Part shown: positions 56,351-64,000 of the stretch, in pieces | Numbering within the stretch: the first letter of the stretch is position 1 | Layout: each line of letters opens with the position of its first letter | Assembly (NCBI RefSeq): GCF_034347425.1 | Contig: NZ_CP133779.1 | Location: 868,001 to 932,000 of the forward strand | DNA: 64,000 nt | Source: Undibacterium sp. CCC3.4 | GTDB taxonomy: Bacteria > Pseudomonadota > Gammaproteobacteria > Burkholderiales > Burkholderiaceae_D | Reading direction: 5' to 3' | The notes under the pieces: generated by a model | Told to the model about the DNA's origin: nothing | Seen by the model: only the letters and a program-made list of their open reading frames with translations | The model's database searches: none | Program-made: the position numbers and the translations under genes

Positions 56351-56734
56351 TTACTTCTTAACGGCCTTAGCGCGTTTAGTACCATATTTCGAACGAGATT
56401 GCTTACGGTCTTTGACGCCTTGAGTATCCAAAGCACCGCGAACCATATGGTAACGTACACCCGGCAAATCTTTTACACGACCACCGCGCAGCAGTACCAC
56501 GCTATGTTCTTGCAAGTTATGGCCTTCACCGCCGATATACGAAATGACTTCGAAACCATTGGTCAAACGTACTTTGGCAACTTTACGCAAAGCCGAGTTA
56601 GGCTTTTTTGGAGTTGTCGTGTAAACGCGGGTGCAAACGCCACGTTTCTGCGGGCTGTTTTCCAGCGCCGGCGATTTGCTCTTTACACGTGCTGAAACAC
56701 GTGGTTGGCGAATCAGTTGATTGATGGTTGGCAT
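56351..56734 (-). CDS. rpsL: 30S ribosomal protein S12
   Basis: S12 monitors codon-anticodon pairing. ATG 56734 gives [20 protein letters not shown]; an upstream in-frame ATG lies in the leader. The 127-aa protein keeps wild-type lysines at 43 ([11 protein letters not shown]) and 88 ([17 protein letters not shown]), so no streptomycin-resistance change is visible. Asp89, the site of methylthiolation, is present. First gene of the str operon in this window; rpoBC are not adjacent here. Confidence 0.98.
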   Translation of the reverse strand: MPTINQLIRQPRVSARVKSKSPALENSPQKRGVCTRVYTTTPKKPNSALRKVAKVRLTNGFEVISYIGGEGHNLQEHSVVLLRGGRVKDLPGVRYHMVRGALDTQGVKDRKQSRSKYGTKRAKAVKK

Positions 56735-56809
56735 CGTTTTTAATCCAACAAAATACAACGTTAAACACAAACCCGGAAACGGTTGCCCGGGAGCTAAAAT
56801 CATTTTTTA

Positions 56810-56841
56810 CGTCTGCTTGATGCAATCAAGTTTTCCAGACG
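56810..56841 (-). promoter_or_regulatory. Hairpin in the rpsL leader
   Basis: Two nested stems, CGTCTG/CAGACG outside and CTTGAT/ATCAAG inside with a GCA loop and an asymmetric bulge, lie 76 bp before the rpsL start. Nearby, CCCGG/CCGGG (56772-56790) forms another. No T-run, so more likely a leader structure than a terminator. Confidence 0.5.
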
Positions 56842-56975
56842 AGCCCGATTTTGACTTACTTTGGTACAGCTTGAGCACCGCATCATGCCGAATTACGTGG
56901 CACTGACGACGCCGCTTGCTCCTGCCAGATAACACACAGGGCCAAATACAATGAATCCAAAATCGAGAACTCGCA

Positions 56976-57005
56976 ATTTTATGCGCCATTGGCAATGACT
57001 GTCAA
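56976..57005 (-). promoter_or_regulatory. Strong sigma-70 promoter of the rpsL (str) operon
   Basis: On the minus strand a perfect TTGACA (57000-57005) and TAAAAT (56976-56981) are 18 bases apart (or ATAAAA at 17). A second TTGACA lies 15 bases further upstream (57015-57020). Transcription would start near 56969, leaving a long leader before rpsL. Confidence 0.72.
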
Positions 57006-57198
57006 CGCTTTTATTGTCAAGACACCAGTCGGAAGACCAGGCAAGCGCTGTTACAGGATAGTGAATTTATGCAAAAAAGCCAGCCTCGCTCCCTGTTTTG
57101 CGTGCGCCAGCCAGACAAAAGCAGCGCCCCGCCCCTGCTCCACGAGTAAATCCTTTATATTGTCGAGCCTTGCGCACCCTTTTTTCCGATCTTAAGCA

Positions 57199-59004
57199 AT
57201 GAACCTGCCATCCATGCCGCCGCGCGGCCCGACGTTTTTAATTCTGAGCTACATCCTGATGTCCACCGTGCCATTTTTACCACTGGCGCTAGGGCAAACC
57301 TTGGATCAGCCATGGCAGTTGGCTGGTCTCGGTCTCTTGAGTTGGTTGCTGCTGTGGGCGCTCGGCCAAGGGCCGCAGCGCTTTCACTGGCTGTTGCTGC
57401 CAGCCATGCTGGCAATACCAGTGGAAGTCTACTTGCGCCTGTATTTTTCGCAAGGCATCTCGACCCATCATCTGGGCGTGATTGCCGAAACCAGCCCGAA
57501 GGAAGCGCTGGAGTTTCTCGGCACCAAGATCTGGCTCCTGCTCGGCTTAGTGGTCGCAATTATTTATTGGTGGTGGCGATTGTTAAGGATTGCGTATAAG
57601 TACCCTGGCCTGCGCTGGCGTCACCTTAGCCGCCCCTGGGTGGTGGCAATTTTAGCCCTGCTGTGTGGTTGCTTCGCTTACGGTAATTGTGTCGGCGTTG
57701 CCGGGCAAGCCAGCGGCACGGCCTTATCCGATCCGCGCGCGGAAAGTATGCGCGCGAGCTTGCTACGCTGGCCCGGCAAGCTGCCGGCCTGGGCCATGCC
57801 GCCAGTTGAGCAAAGCGTGTTGAGCAGCAGTTGGCCGTTCGGCTTGGCCATGCATGTGGTCGATTTTTGGAATGAGCGTCAGTACTTGCAAAAGTTGGCG
57901 GAAAAAAGCCGCAACTTCCGCTTTCAGGCCAGCCAAGCGGCCGATGCCCCCGCTACGCAGACAGTGCTGATGGTAATCGGGGAGTCGTCGCGCTATGATC
58001 GCTGGAGCCTCAACGGCTATCGCCGCCCGACTAACCCACTGCTGGCGCAAGAGAGTAATTTGATCAGCTTGCGCGATATGATCACGGCCGTATCGGCGAC
58101 CCGCTTGTCGGTTCCCATTATTGTGTCGCGCAAACCGGCGACGATGGGTTTGCAAGCCGGATTTTCCGAGAAGTCTTTCCTCAGCGCTTACAAAGAAGCC
58201 GGCTTCAAGACTTTCTGGCTCTCAAACCAAATGAGTTTCGGCAGCTTCGACACGCCGGTGTCGGTATTTGCCAAAGAGGCCGACGTGACAGAATTCCTCA
58301 ATCTCGGCGGCTTTACCAATAATTCCAGTTTGGATTCTGTACTGCAAGCGCCTTTGCAACGTGCGCTGGCCGATGCCAGCCCGAAAAAGCTCATTGTGCT
58401 GCATACCCTAGGCAATCATTGGAACTATAGTCATCGCTATCCGGCCGAATTCGATCGCTGGCAACCATCGCTGTACGGCATCGATAATCCGGCCTACACC
58501 GATCTCGATAACAAACCGGCCCTCAATAACAGCTATGATAATTCGATACTCTATACCGACGCGATATTGGCCAGTTTCATCGAGCAATTGAAGGGGCGTA
58601 CCGAAATCACCTCGATGCTGTACGTCTCCGATCATGGCCAGACTTTGTACGATGGCAGTTGCAAGCTGGCATTTCATGGCCACAACACGCAGTTTGAATT
58701 TCATATTCCCGCCTTGGTCTGGTACTCGGACGCCTACCGCGAGCAATACCCGGACAAGGTCGCACAACTCAAGAAGCACCAGAAGGCGCGCTTGTCGACC
58801 GAAAACGTGTTTCACAGTTTGCTCGATATGGCCGACATCCGTTATCCCGGCGAGCAACTCGACCGCAGCTTCGTCAGCGCCGCGTTCAAGGTGCATACCC
58901 GCTATGTCGACAGCTATGGCTGGACTAATTACGATAATGCAAACTTCAAGGGCGACTGCCGTGAAGTGATCGACAAGAAAAAGCCTTTGCCGCAAAGAAA
59001 GTAA
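57199..59004 (+). CDS. Phosphoethanolamine transferase, CptA/EptC-like
   Basis: A predicted inner-membrane enzyme that moves phosphoethanolamine from phosphatidylethanolamine to LPS or another envelope glycan. The 601-aa protein has about five N-terminal membrane helices (residues 10-165) and a periplasmic sulfatase-fold domain. The nucleophile region reads VIGESSRYDRWSLNGYRRPT (Ser263), which resembles EptC/CptA more than the Thr-bearing EptA/MCR. Metal-binding YVSDHGQTLYDG and AFHGHNTQFEF follow. The acceptor is not readable from sequence. No pmr-type regulators lie near. Confidence 0.85.
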   Translation: MNLPSMPPRGPTFLILSYILMSTVPFLPLALGQTLDQPWQLAGLGLLSWLLLWALGQGPQRFHWLLLPAMLAIPVEVYLRLYFSQGISTHHLGVIAETSPKEALEFLGTKIWLLLGLVVAIIYWWWRLLRIAYKYPGLRWRHLSRPWVVAILALLCGCFAYGNCVGVAGQASGTALSDPRAESMRASLLRWPGKLPAWAMPPVEQSVLSSSWPFGLAMHVVDFWNERQYLQKLAEKSRNFRFQASQAADAPATQTVLMVIGESSRYDRWSLNGYRRPTNPLLAQESNLISLRDMITAVSATRLSVPIIVSRKPATMGLQAGFSEKSFLSAYKEAGFKTFWLSNQMSFGSFDTPVSVFAKEADVTEFLNLGGFTNNSSLDSVLQAPLQRALADASPKKLIVLHTLGNHWNYSHRYPAEFDRWQPSLYGIDNPAYTDLDNKPALNNSYDNSILYTDAILASFIEQLKGRTEITSMLYVSDHGQTLYDGSCKLAFHGHNTQFEFHIPALVWYSDAYREQYPDKVAQLKKHQKARLSTENVFHSLLDMADIRYPGEQLDRSFVSAAFKVHTRYVDSYGWTNYDNANFKGDCREVIDKKKPLPQRK

Positions 59005-59028
59005 GCAAAAATGTGCTACGGGAGTCCA

Positions 59029-59057
59029 TTGCAAGCTTATTTCGAAACGCTTACACT
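59029..59057 (+). promoter_or_regulatory. Promoter for the Mla-like operon
   Basis: TTGCAA (59029-59034) and TACACT (59052-59057) are spaced by 17 bases. The predicted start site, about seven bases after the -10, falls on the ATG at 59064, and no Shine-Dalgarno sequence precedes that ATG, so a leaderless mRNA is possible. Confidence 0.5.
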
Positions 59058-59063
59058 GCGCGC

Positions 59064-60188
59064 ATGCATACCGATATTCTCCCTACTTTGAAGCTAAGCG
59101 AGCACGCCGACAGCACCGTCACGATCAGTGGTGCTTGGCTGGTGCATGCCTTGGCGAAAGACAAGCGCATTGACGATTTGAGCGGCAAATTGCAGGCGTT
59201 CGCACAGCAACCGAAACTACACTGGGACTTGCGTGACATCAGCGCACTCGACCATGTCGGTGCCCTCACCCTCTGGCGTGCCTGGGGCAAACGGCGTCCG
59301 GCGCAGTTGCAGTTACTTCAAGCGCACGAGGGGATTTTCGCGCGTCTGGAAGAAGTCGGCAAGCTCGCCGTGCCGGCACCACCCAAGCCGCGCCTGAGTG
59401 GCGTCATGCTGCTAGGTTCACGGGTGCTGGCGTTCTTTGAACACATACAAAGCTTCACGGCCTTACTCGGGCAATTAATGCTCGACTTGCTGCGCTTCGC
59501 GCGCCACCCGCTACGCGGGCCATGGAAAGAACTGTCGGCCAATTTGTATCGTATGGGAGCACAAGCCCTGGGCATCACCGCCTTGGTCGGCATCTTGATC
59601 GGCATCGTGTTGTCGTATTTATCGGCACAGCAATTACGCACCTTTGGTGGCGATCTCTACATCGTCAATATCCTCGGCATGAGTATTATCCGAGAGCTTG
59701 GCCCTATGCTGGCAGCCATTTTAGTGGCCGGACGCTCCGGCTCAGCCATCACGGCACAGCTTGGTGTCATGCGCGTAACGGAAGAACTCGATGCCATGAG
59801 CGTGATGGGCATTCCACATGGATTCCGACTGATCATGCCCAAGGTCTTGGCACTGGCCATCGCCATGCCCTTGCTGGTGATTTGGACCGATATCATGGCC
59901 ATCGCCGGCGGCATGATCTCGGCCCAAGCACTGCTGGGCATGACCCCGGCGTTCTTTCTCTACAAATTACCGGAAGCGGTGCCTTTGATTAATTATTGGA
60001 TAGGCTTACTGAAAGGCACCAGCTTCGGCATGCTGATTGCGTTAGTGTCATGTCATTACGGTTTGCGTATCGAGCCTAATACCGAAAGCCTGGGCCGCGG
60101 CACCACCAATTCGGTGGTCGTAGCCATTACCGTCGTCATCATTGCCGATGCCGTTTATGCCATTATTTTCAGTAAGCTGGGGTATTGA
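59064..60188 (+). CDS. MlaE-type lipid ABC permease with N-terminal STAS (MlaB-like) domain
   Basis: The permease subunit of an MCE lipid transport system, likely moving phospholipid between the membranes. The 374-aa reading starts at ATG 59064 (GTG 59013 would add 17 residues). Residues about 1-100 form a STAS domain (LHWDLRDISALDHVGALTLWRAW). Residues about 130-374 are the MlaE permease with NLYRMGAQALGITALVGILI and the coupling segment VTEELDAMSVMGIPHGFRLI, plus about five membrane helices. E. coli has MlaB (STAS) and MlaE as separate proteins. The stop overlaps the next start by one base (TGATG). Confidence 0.9.
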   Translation: MHTDILPTLKLSEHADSTVTISGAWLVHALAKDKRIDDLSGKLQAFAQQPKLHWDLRDISALDHVGALTLWRAWGKRRPAQLQLLQAHEGIFARLEEVGKLAVPAPPKPRLSGVMLLGSRVLAFFEHIQSFTALLGQLMLDLLRFARHPLRGPWKELSANLYRMGAQALGITALVGILIGIVLSYLSAQQLRTFGGDLYIVNILGMSIIRELGPMLAAILVAGRSGSAITAQLGVMRVTEELDAMSVMGIPHGFRLIMPKVLALAIAMPLLVIWTDIMAIAGGMISAQALLGMTPAFFLYKLPEAVPLINYWIGLLKGTSFGMLIALVSCHYGLRIEPNTESLGRGTTNSVVVAITVVIIADAVYAIIFSKLGY

Positions 60189-60982
60189 TGTACAGTTCAG
60201 CAAACAAGGAAGCAATCATCGAGATCAGCGGCTTGCGCACGCAATTCGGGCGCACGCTGGTACATGACAATTTAGAATTGTCGGTGCAGCGCGGTGAAAT
60301 TCTGTCTATCGTCGGCGGTTCCGGCACGGGAAAAACCGTCTTACTCCGGCAAATGCTGGGCTTGGAACGACCACGGCGCGGCCGTATTGCCGTCTTCGGT
60401 GAAGATATTCACTCGCAAGATCAGCGCCATCTGGCGTATCTGCGCCAGCGTTCCGGCATGTTGTTTCAGCAAGGCGCCCTCTACTCAGCCTTCAGTGTTT
60501 TTGACAATGTTGCCCAGCCCATGCGTGAAATCGGTCGTTTGTCTGAGGAACTCATTACCGATTTGGTGTATCTGAAGCTGCAAATGGTAAATATTGGTTT
60601 CGAGCACGCACGTAAAATGCCATCCGACTTGTCCGGCGGCATGATTAAACGCATCGCTTTGGCGCGCGCGCTGGCGCTCGACCCGGAATTACTGTTTCTC
60701 GACGAACCAACGGCCGGACTCGACCCAGACCGCTCCGATAGTTTTGTCGAACTGATACTATCGCTACATCAACAATTGGGATTGACCGTCGTCATGGTCA
60801 CCCATGATTTGGATAGTTTGTTCGCCCTCTCGACCCGCATCGCGGTGTTAGCAGAAAAAAAAGTCATCGTGATAGGCACGCCGGCTGAGGTGGTGCGTTA
60901 CGAACATCCGTTCATACATAGTTTCTTCCTCGGCGGCCGCGGGCGGCGCGCAATGGAAGTCATGCAATCTGCTTCACCCTAG
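60188..60982 (+). CDS. MlaF-type ABC ATPase
   Basis: The ATPase of the same lipid transporter. The 264-aa protein has Walker A GGSGTGKTV, a Q-loop (RSGMLFQQGALYSAFSVFDN), the signature LSGGMIKRIALARAL with the MlaF-type M-I-K-R, Walker B LLFLDEPTAGLDPD and the switch His (VMVTHDLDS). The C-terminal helical tail that contacts MlaB/MlaE is present. Start overlaps the permease stop by one base. Confidence 0.93.
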   Translation: MYSSANKEAIIEISGLRTQFGRTLVHDNLELSVQRGEILSIVGGSGTGKTVLLRQMLGLERPRRGRIAVFGEDIHSQDQRHLAYLRQRSGMLFQQGALYSAFSVFDNVAQPMREIGRLSEELITDLVYLKLQMVNIGFEHARKMPSDLSGGMIKRIALARALALDPELLFLDEPTAGLDPDRSDSFVELILSLHQQLGLTVVMVTHDLDSLFALSTRIAVLAEKKVIVIGTPAEVVRYEHPFIHSFFLGGRGRRAMEVMQSASP

Positions 60983-60989
60983 GAGTCCC

Positions 60990-61931
60990 ATGGAAAACCG
61001 TTCGCATGCCCTTATTGCCGGCTTCTTCACAATTGCCTTACTGATCATTGCGAGTTTGCTCGCTATTTGGCTAGGACGCGATAAAATTCAACGTATCCCC
61101 TATGAGATCGTCACCCAAAGCGCGGTCTCCGGCCTGAACTTGCAAGCTGCGGTGCGCTACAAGGGGCTCAAGGTCGGCAGCGTTACCGATATCGATTTCG
61201 ATACCACGGTTAACGGCCAGATTGTGATGCGCCTGGAAGTGATTCCGACCACCCCGATTACGGCGTCGACCTACGCGACCTTGGCTTACCAAGGCGTGAC
61301 CGGGATTGCCTTTGTTCAGCTCGATGATGATCAATCATCGGCGCAACCCTTATTGGCTACGCAAAGCGGCACTACCCTGCCGCGCATTCCGCTGCACGCC
61401 AGTACCTTGCAAACGATAGAGCAGCGCGGCTTGGCAATACTGAGCCAGACTGAAGAATTAACCAAACGGATGAATTCCCTGCTCGATCCAGCCAACGCCC
61501 AGTCTTTGGTGCATACCGTAAGCAGTATCAACGACGTAGCGCAGGCGTGGCAGGCCGTGCCGGCGAAATTAACGCCGGCGCTCAACAAACTGCCAAACCT
61601 GATCGCTCAAACTGAAACCACCCTCAATGCCGTCTCAGCCCTATCGGCCGATGCGCGCCAATTTACCCGCAACATGAACCAACTCAGCAGTGACTTACAA
61701 TCACGCGACGGCCCGATCGCCCGCTTGAGTCATAGCCTCGATGCGCTCAGTGACAGCGTCTTGCTCGATACCCTGCCACGCCTGCAAACACTGAGCACTG
61801 AAGCCGGTACCAGCATGCGTGCGCTCAAGCGCACCAGCGAGACCCTCAACGATAGTCCACAAAGCATTTTGTTCGGCAAACCGGCAGCAATGCCAGGTCC
61901 GGGCGAAGCCGGCTTTATCACGCCGAAATAA
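60990..61931 (+). CDS. MlaD-type MCE-domain protein
   Basis: A membrane-anchored lipid-binding subunit that forms a hexameric ring in the periplasm. The 313-aa protein has one N-terminal membrane helix (LIAGFFTIALLIIASLLAIW), an MCE domain at about residues 38-115 (SAVSGLNLQAAVRYKGLKVG), and a long helical C-terminal region. It is longer than E. coli MlaD (about 183 aa), nearer to the PqiB-like or longer MCE forms found with a partner lipoprotein. It starts 7 bp after the ATPase. Confidence 0.92.
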   Translation: MENRSHALIAGFFTIALLIIASLLAIWLGRDKIQRIPYEIVTQSAVSGLNLQAAVRYKGLKVGSVTDIDFDTTVNGQIVMRLEVIPTTPITASTYATLAYQGVTGIAFVQLDDDQSSAQPLLATQSGTTLPRIPLHASTLQTIEQRGLAILSQTEELTKRMNSLLDPANAQSLVHTVSSINDVAQAWQAVPAKLTPALNKLPNLIAQTETTLNAVSALSADARQFTRNMNQLSSDLQSRDGPIARLSHSLDALSDSVLLDTLPRLQTLSTEAGTSMRALKRTSETLNDSPQSILFGKPAAMPGPGEAGFITPK

Positions 61932-61942
61932 GGAACCCACCC

Positions 61943-62530
61943 ATGTCGATACTGCTTCGCTCCCTCCGTCTGACCGGCTGCCTGACTGCGCTGGCCTTGC
62001 TCAGCGCTTGCGTGAACACGGTCTCACCAGTGCCGCAACAATACGATTTCGGTCCAACGGCGCAAGTCAGCAGCGCCACGGCACGGCACACCATGCCAGC
62101 CATGAGTGAGATCCTCACCAGCGCTGCCCTCGACAGCAATGCCATGCTGTATCGCCTCGCCTATGACGACCCACGCCAACTGAAAGCCTACGCACAAGCA
62201 CGCTGGACCATGCCGCCGGCACAATTGCTGATGCAACGCGTGAAGCTGCAAAACGGCAGCAGTACGGGTATCGATGGCCGGGTGTTGCAACTCGAATTGG
62301 ACGAATTTTCACAGATTTTCACCGCACCACAGCAAAGCCATGCGCACATCAGTGTCCGCGCCAGCCTGCGGCAAGGAAAAAACATCTTGGCACAACGGCG
62401 CTTTACCCTCACGGCCGCCACCACCACAGCCGATGCCCGCGGTGGTGCCAACGCCATGCAAACTGCGGCCGATAACTTCATTGCTGAACTCAATGCATGG
62501 ATAGGCCAAGCCGATAGTAGCCATCCATGA
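61943..62530 (+). CDS. ABC-type transport auxiliary lipoprotein (PqiC/YmbA-like)
   Basis: The 195-aa product has a lipobox (ALLSAC, Cys23) and the family's beta-rich domain, with YDDPRQLKAYAQARWTMPPA and LQLELDEFSQIF. In the Pqi system the related PqiC sits in the outer membrane and bridges the MCE tunnel; the same role is inferred here. It is 11 bp after the MCE gene and overlaps the VanZ-like gene by 4 bases. Confidence 0.88.
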   Translation: MSILLRSLRLTGCLTALALLSACVNTVSPVPQQYDFGPTAQVSSATARHTMPAMSEILTSAALDSNAMLYRLAYDDPRQLKAYAQARWTMPPAQLLMQRVKLQNGSSTGIDGRVLQLELDEFSQIFTAPQQSHAHISVRASLRQGKNILAQRRFTLTAATTTADARGGANAMQTAADNFIAELNAWIGQADSSHP

Positions 62531-63675
62531 GTGAGCCCGACACGCCGCCAATGACACCATTGCGGCACAGCTCGCCGTTTGCCCGCGCCAGCTTGCTGGC
62601 CTATCTGATTTTGATCTTGTATGCGAGCTGGTATCCGTTTACCGGTTGGCAAGCGAATAATCTGTCAGCCCTGCCGGCTGTCATTCGTCAGTGGCCACGC
62701 TACTGGACCCTGTTCGATGCCGGCATCAATGTGGTCGGCTATATACCTTTCGGGATGTTGATCGTCTTTGCGCTCTATCCACGCCGCGTCGGCTGGCAAG
62801 CGGTGCTGCTGGGTGCCGTCGGTGCCGTCGTGGTATCCGCCAGTGCCGAGCTGGTGCAATATTTTTTACCGAGCCGGGTGACTTCCTTGCTCGATTTTCT
62901 CACCAATGCCAGCGGCGGCTTGCTTGGCGCGCTCAGTGCGGCCTTGCTGACGCCCTTGGTGCTGGAAAAAGGTCGATTACAATTATTACGCAAGCAATGG
63001 ACCTATCGCGAAGCGAGCTGGGAAGTGGTGTTGCTCGGCTTGTGGCCGATGGCGCAACTGTATCCGCAAGCTTATCTGTTCGGATTGGGTCAGATTTTCC
63101 CTATTCTGTCGCAACACTTGAGCGATATCTTCGAGTTCGACATCGACCTCGGCAGCTTGATTTTGCATGGCTGGGAATTCAATGCCGATGCCTATCTGCT
63201 GGCGGAAACCTTTATCACCGCTTGCGGCTGCAGCGGGGCAATTTTGCTCAGCTTGTCGCTGCTCACGCCGCGCGCGCCGAAATTGCGCATCTCTGCACTC
63301 TTGCTGCTGTTCGCTCTGACCGGCAAATCACTGGCCAGTGCCTTACTGCTCAACCCCGATTATGCCTTTGCCTGGCTCACTCCAGGCGCACGTGGCGGGC
63401 TGCTGATCAGCCTGATCATGCTGTACGGTTTTTCCTTTGCGCCACTGCACGTGCAACGGCGACTGGCCTTCTTACTCTTGTCGATTTCGCTGGTGGTACT
63501 CAATCTGGTACCAGACAATCCTTACTTCGCCGCCACCATGCAAACCTGGATACAGGGAAAATTTTTGAACTTTAATGGGGCAGCACAGTTCTTATCCTTG
63601 TCATGGCCATTCTTGGCTTTATGGATTTTGTTACTGAAACCAAAGGCAGCCGATATCAAAGTTGCAGTATCATAG
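62527..63675 (+). CDS. VanZ-like membrane protein
   Basis: A 382-aa polytopic protein of the VanZ family, whose vancomycin-cluster member gives teicoplanin tolerance but whose general function is unclear. VanZ-like features are LILYASWYPFTGW near the N-terminus and FDAGINVVGYIPFGMLIV, plus SASAELVQYFLPSRVTSLLD (SxxEElxQ-like) and NASGGLLGA. Four VanZ helices are followed by a second membrane region (about residues 130-382) not part of VanZ. Its ATG overlaps the lipoprotein stop (ATGA), so it is translated with the Mla-like operon. Confidence 0.85.
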   Translation: MSEPDTPPMTPLRHSSPFARASLLAYLILILYASWYPFTGWQANNLSALPAVIRQWPRYWTLFDAGINVVGYIPFGMLIVFALYPRRVGWQAVLLGAVGAVVVSASAELVQYFLPSRVTSLLDFLTNASGGLLGALSAALLTPLVLEKGRLQLLRKQWTYREASWEVVLLGLWPMAQLYPQAYLFGLGQIFPILSQHLSDIFEFDIDLGSLILHGWEFNADAYLLAETFITACGCSGAILLSLSLLTPRAPKLRISALLLLFALTGKSLASALLLNPDYAFAWLTPGARGGLLISLIMLYGFSFAPLHVQRRLAFLLLSISLVVLNLVPDNPYFAATMQTWIQGKFLNFNGAAQFLSLSWPFLALWILLLKPKAADIKVAVS

Positions 63676-63699
63676 AGGCTTCCCAACCATTGCCAAGCA

Positions 63700-63729
63700 G
63701 GTACCTGGACTGACGACGAGTCAGGTACC
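63700..63729 (+). other. Hairpin between the VanZ-like and ferredoxin genes
   Basis: GGTACCTGGACT and AGTCAGGTACC pair over 11 bases with one bulged G; no T-run follows. It lies 18 bp before the next ATG and could be a processing site, a weak terminator or a leader structure. Confidence 0.4.
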
Positions 63730-63747
63730 GGTGAAAGAATCTTCCTC

Positions 63748-64000
63748 ATGTCTGAACCACTGTATTTTCAAAAGCATGTCTTTTTCTGTATGAACCAACG
63801 CGACGATGGGCGGCCGTGCTGCCATGAGCGCGGTGCGCAGAGTGCGCAAGAACATGCAAAACGGCGCATCCGTGAACTCGACATGAATGGCCATGGCAAG
63901 ATACGCATCAATAAATCCGCTTGTTTGGACCGCTGCGAGCAAGGCCCGGTGATGGTGGTCTACCCACAAGGCACTTGGTACACCTTCATCGATCACAGCG
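63748..64000 (+). CDS. 2Fe-2S ferredoxin-like protein (3' end outside window)
   Basis: The frame opens with MSEPLYFQKHVFFCMNQRDD and runs to the window end, so it is partial at its 3' side (84 complete codons seen). The cysteine layout, FFCMNQRDDGRPCC and later CLDRCEQGPVMVVYPQGTWY, is that of the thioredoxin-fold 2Fe-2S ferredoxin family, usually about 100-110 aa. TCTTCC stands upstream, with no good ribosome site visible. It is same-strand with the VanZ-like gene, 72 bp after it. The specific partner is not readable. Confidence 0.85.
   Translation, partial: MSEPLYFQKHVFFCMNQRDDGRPCCHERGAQSAQEHAKRRIRELDMNGHGKIRINKSACLDRCEQGPVMVVYPQGTWYTFIDHS

Larger units (their letters stand above)
56735..57198. 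other. 464-bp spacer between divergent rpsL and the cptA-like gene
   Basis: No gene is visible. It contains a consensus promoter for rpsL (56976-57005) and a roughly 235-nt rpsL leader with a strong hairpin (56810-56841). Toward the right lies an AT-rich upstream region of the transferase gene with a TTTATATTG stretch near 57154 but no clear -35. Confidence 0.7.

Noticed and set aside
37485..56734. Idea that the ribosomal cluster hides a foreign insertion
   Set aside because: Gene order and protein lengths are normal from rpsL to rplQ; only infA is abnormal, and by small lesions rather than insertion.
62691..63575. 294-aa plus-strand frame inside the VanZ-like gene
   Set aside because: It overlaps the VanZ-like frame, which has matching family motifs and a coupled start; this one is Arg/Cys-rich and unlike any family.

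Overview
The window looks like a chromosomal core segment of a betaproteobacterium of the order Burkholderiales, most likely Oxalobacteraceae (Undibacterium/Herminiimonas-like). The evidence is gene content and order: lptCAB-rpoN-hpf, divergent ponA and pilMNOPQ-aroKB-dgt, msrPQ, a System II cytochrome c maturation pair (ResB/CcsB) beside a cytochrome c4 and engB-hemB, and one contiguous str-S10-spc-alpha ribosomal cluster. Base composition looks moderate (not counted). I see no phage, plasmid, insertion sequence with a transposase, CRISPR array, rRNA or tRNA.

Layout. 1-3.7 kb (+): end of lptC, then lptA, lptB, rpoN and hpf, ending in a clear terminator. 3.8-4.9 kb (+): an enoyl-CoA hydratase/3-hydroxyisobutyryl-CoA hydrolase. 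4.9-9.8 kb (-): a branched-chain amino acid ABC transporter (livK, livH, a fused livM-livG, livF). 10.0-11.2 kb: a DUF4197 protein and a 427-nt spacer holding a nested palindromic repeat. 11.2-19.8 kb (-): pilM-N-O-P-Q, a small Big-like lipoprotein gene, a fused aroK-aroB and dgt. 20.2-23.0 kb: ponA (+), cyaY (-), lptM (+, 55 aa). 23.1-28.9 kb (-): msrQ, msrP, ccsB, resB, cytochrome c4. 29.1-34.6 kb (+): engB, hemB, a CorA-type transporter, sbcB and an unrecognised exported protein. 34.6-37.2 kb (-): 1-Cys peroxiredoxin and dsbD. 37.5-56.7 kb (-): the ribosomal cluster from rpsL to rplQ. 57.2-63.7 kb (+): a CptA-like phosphoethanolamine transferase, an MCE/Mla-type lipid transport operon (STAS-permease, ATPase, MCE protein, lipoprotein) and a VanZ-like protein. 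The window ends inside a 2Fe-2S ferredoxin-like gene.

How the genes work together. Much of the window serves the cell envelope: LPS transport (lptCAB), peptidoglycan synthesis (ponA), the type IV pilus assembly and secretin complex (pilMNOPQ), periplasmic redox repair (msrPQ, dsbD), cytochrome c assembly, and lipid traffic or modification (Mla-like operon, CptA-like). The rest is translation, shikimate and heme synthesis, and nucleotide/DNA metabolism.

Most notable observations. The infA gene between secY and rpmJ appears broken: ATA stands where the ATG should be, and a one-base deletion sits inside a near-perfect inverted repeat, as expected of a templated quasi-palindrome mutation. Terminator-like hairpins lie between several ribosomal genes (tuf/rpsJ, rpsK/rpsD, rpsD/rpoA, rpoA/rplQ), and a consensus-like promoter lies between rpsJ and rplC. 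There are two gene fusions (livM-livG and aroK-aroB), and a 261-bp transposase-free element with perfect 17-bp terminal inverted repeats encloses a dRS3/REP-like pair of 38-nt arms. I did not find a wholly new multi-gene system; the window is mainly housekeeping.
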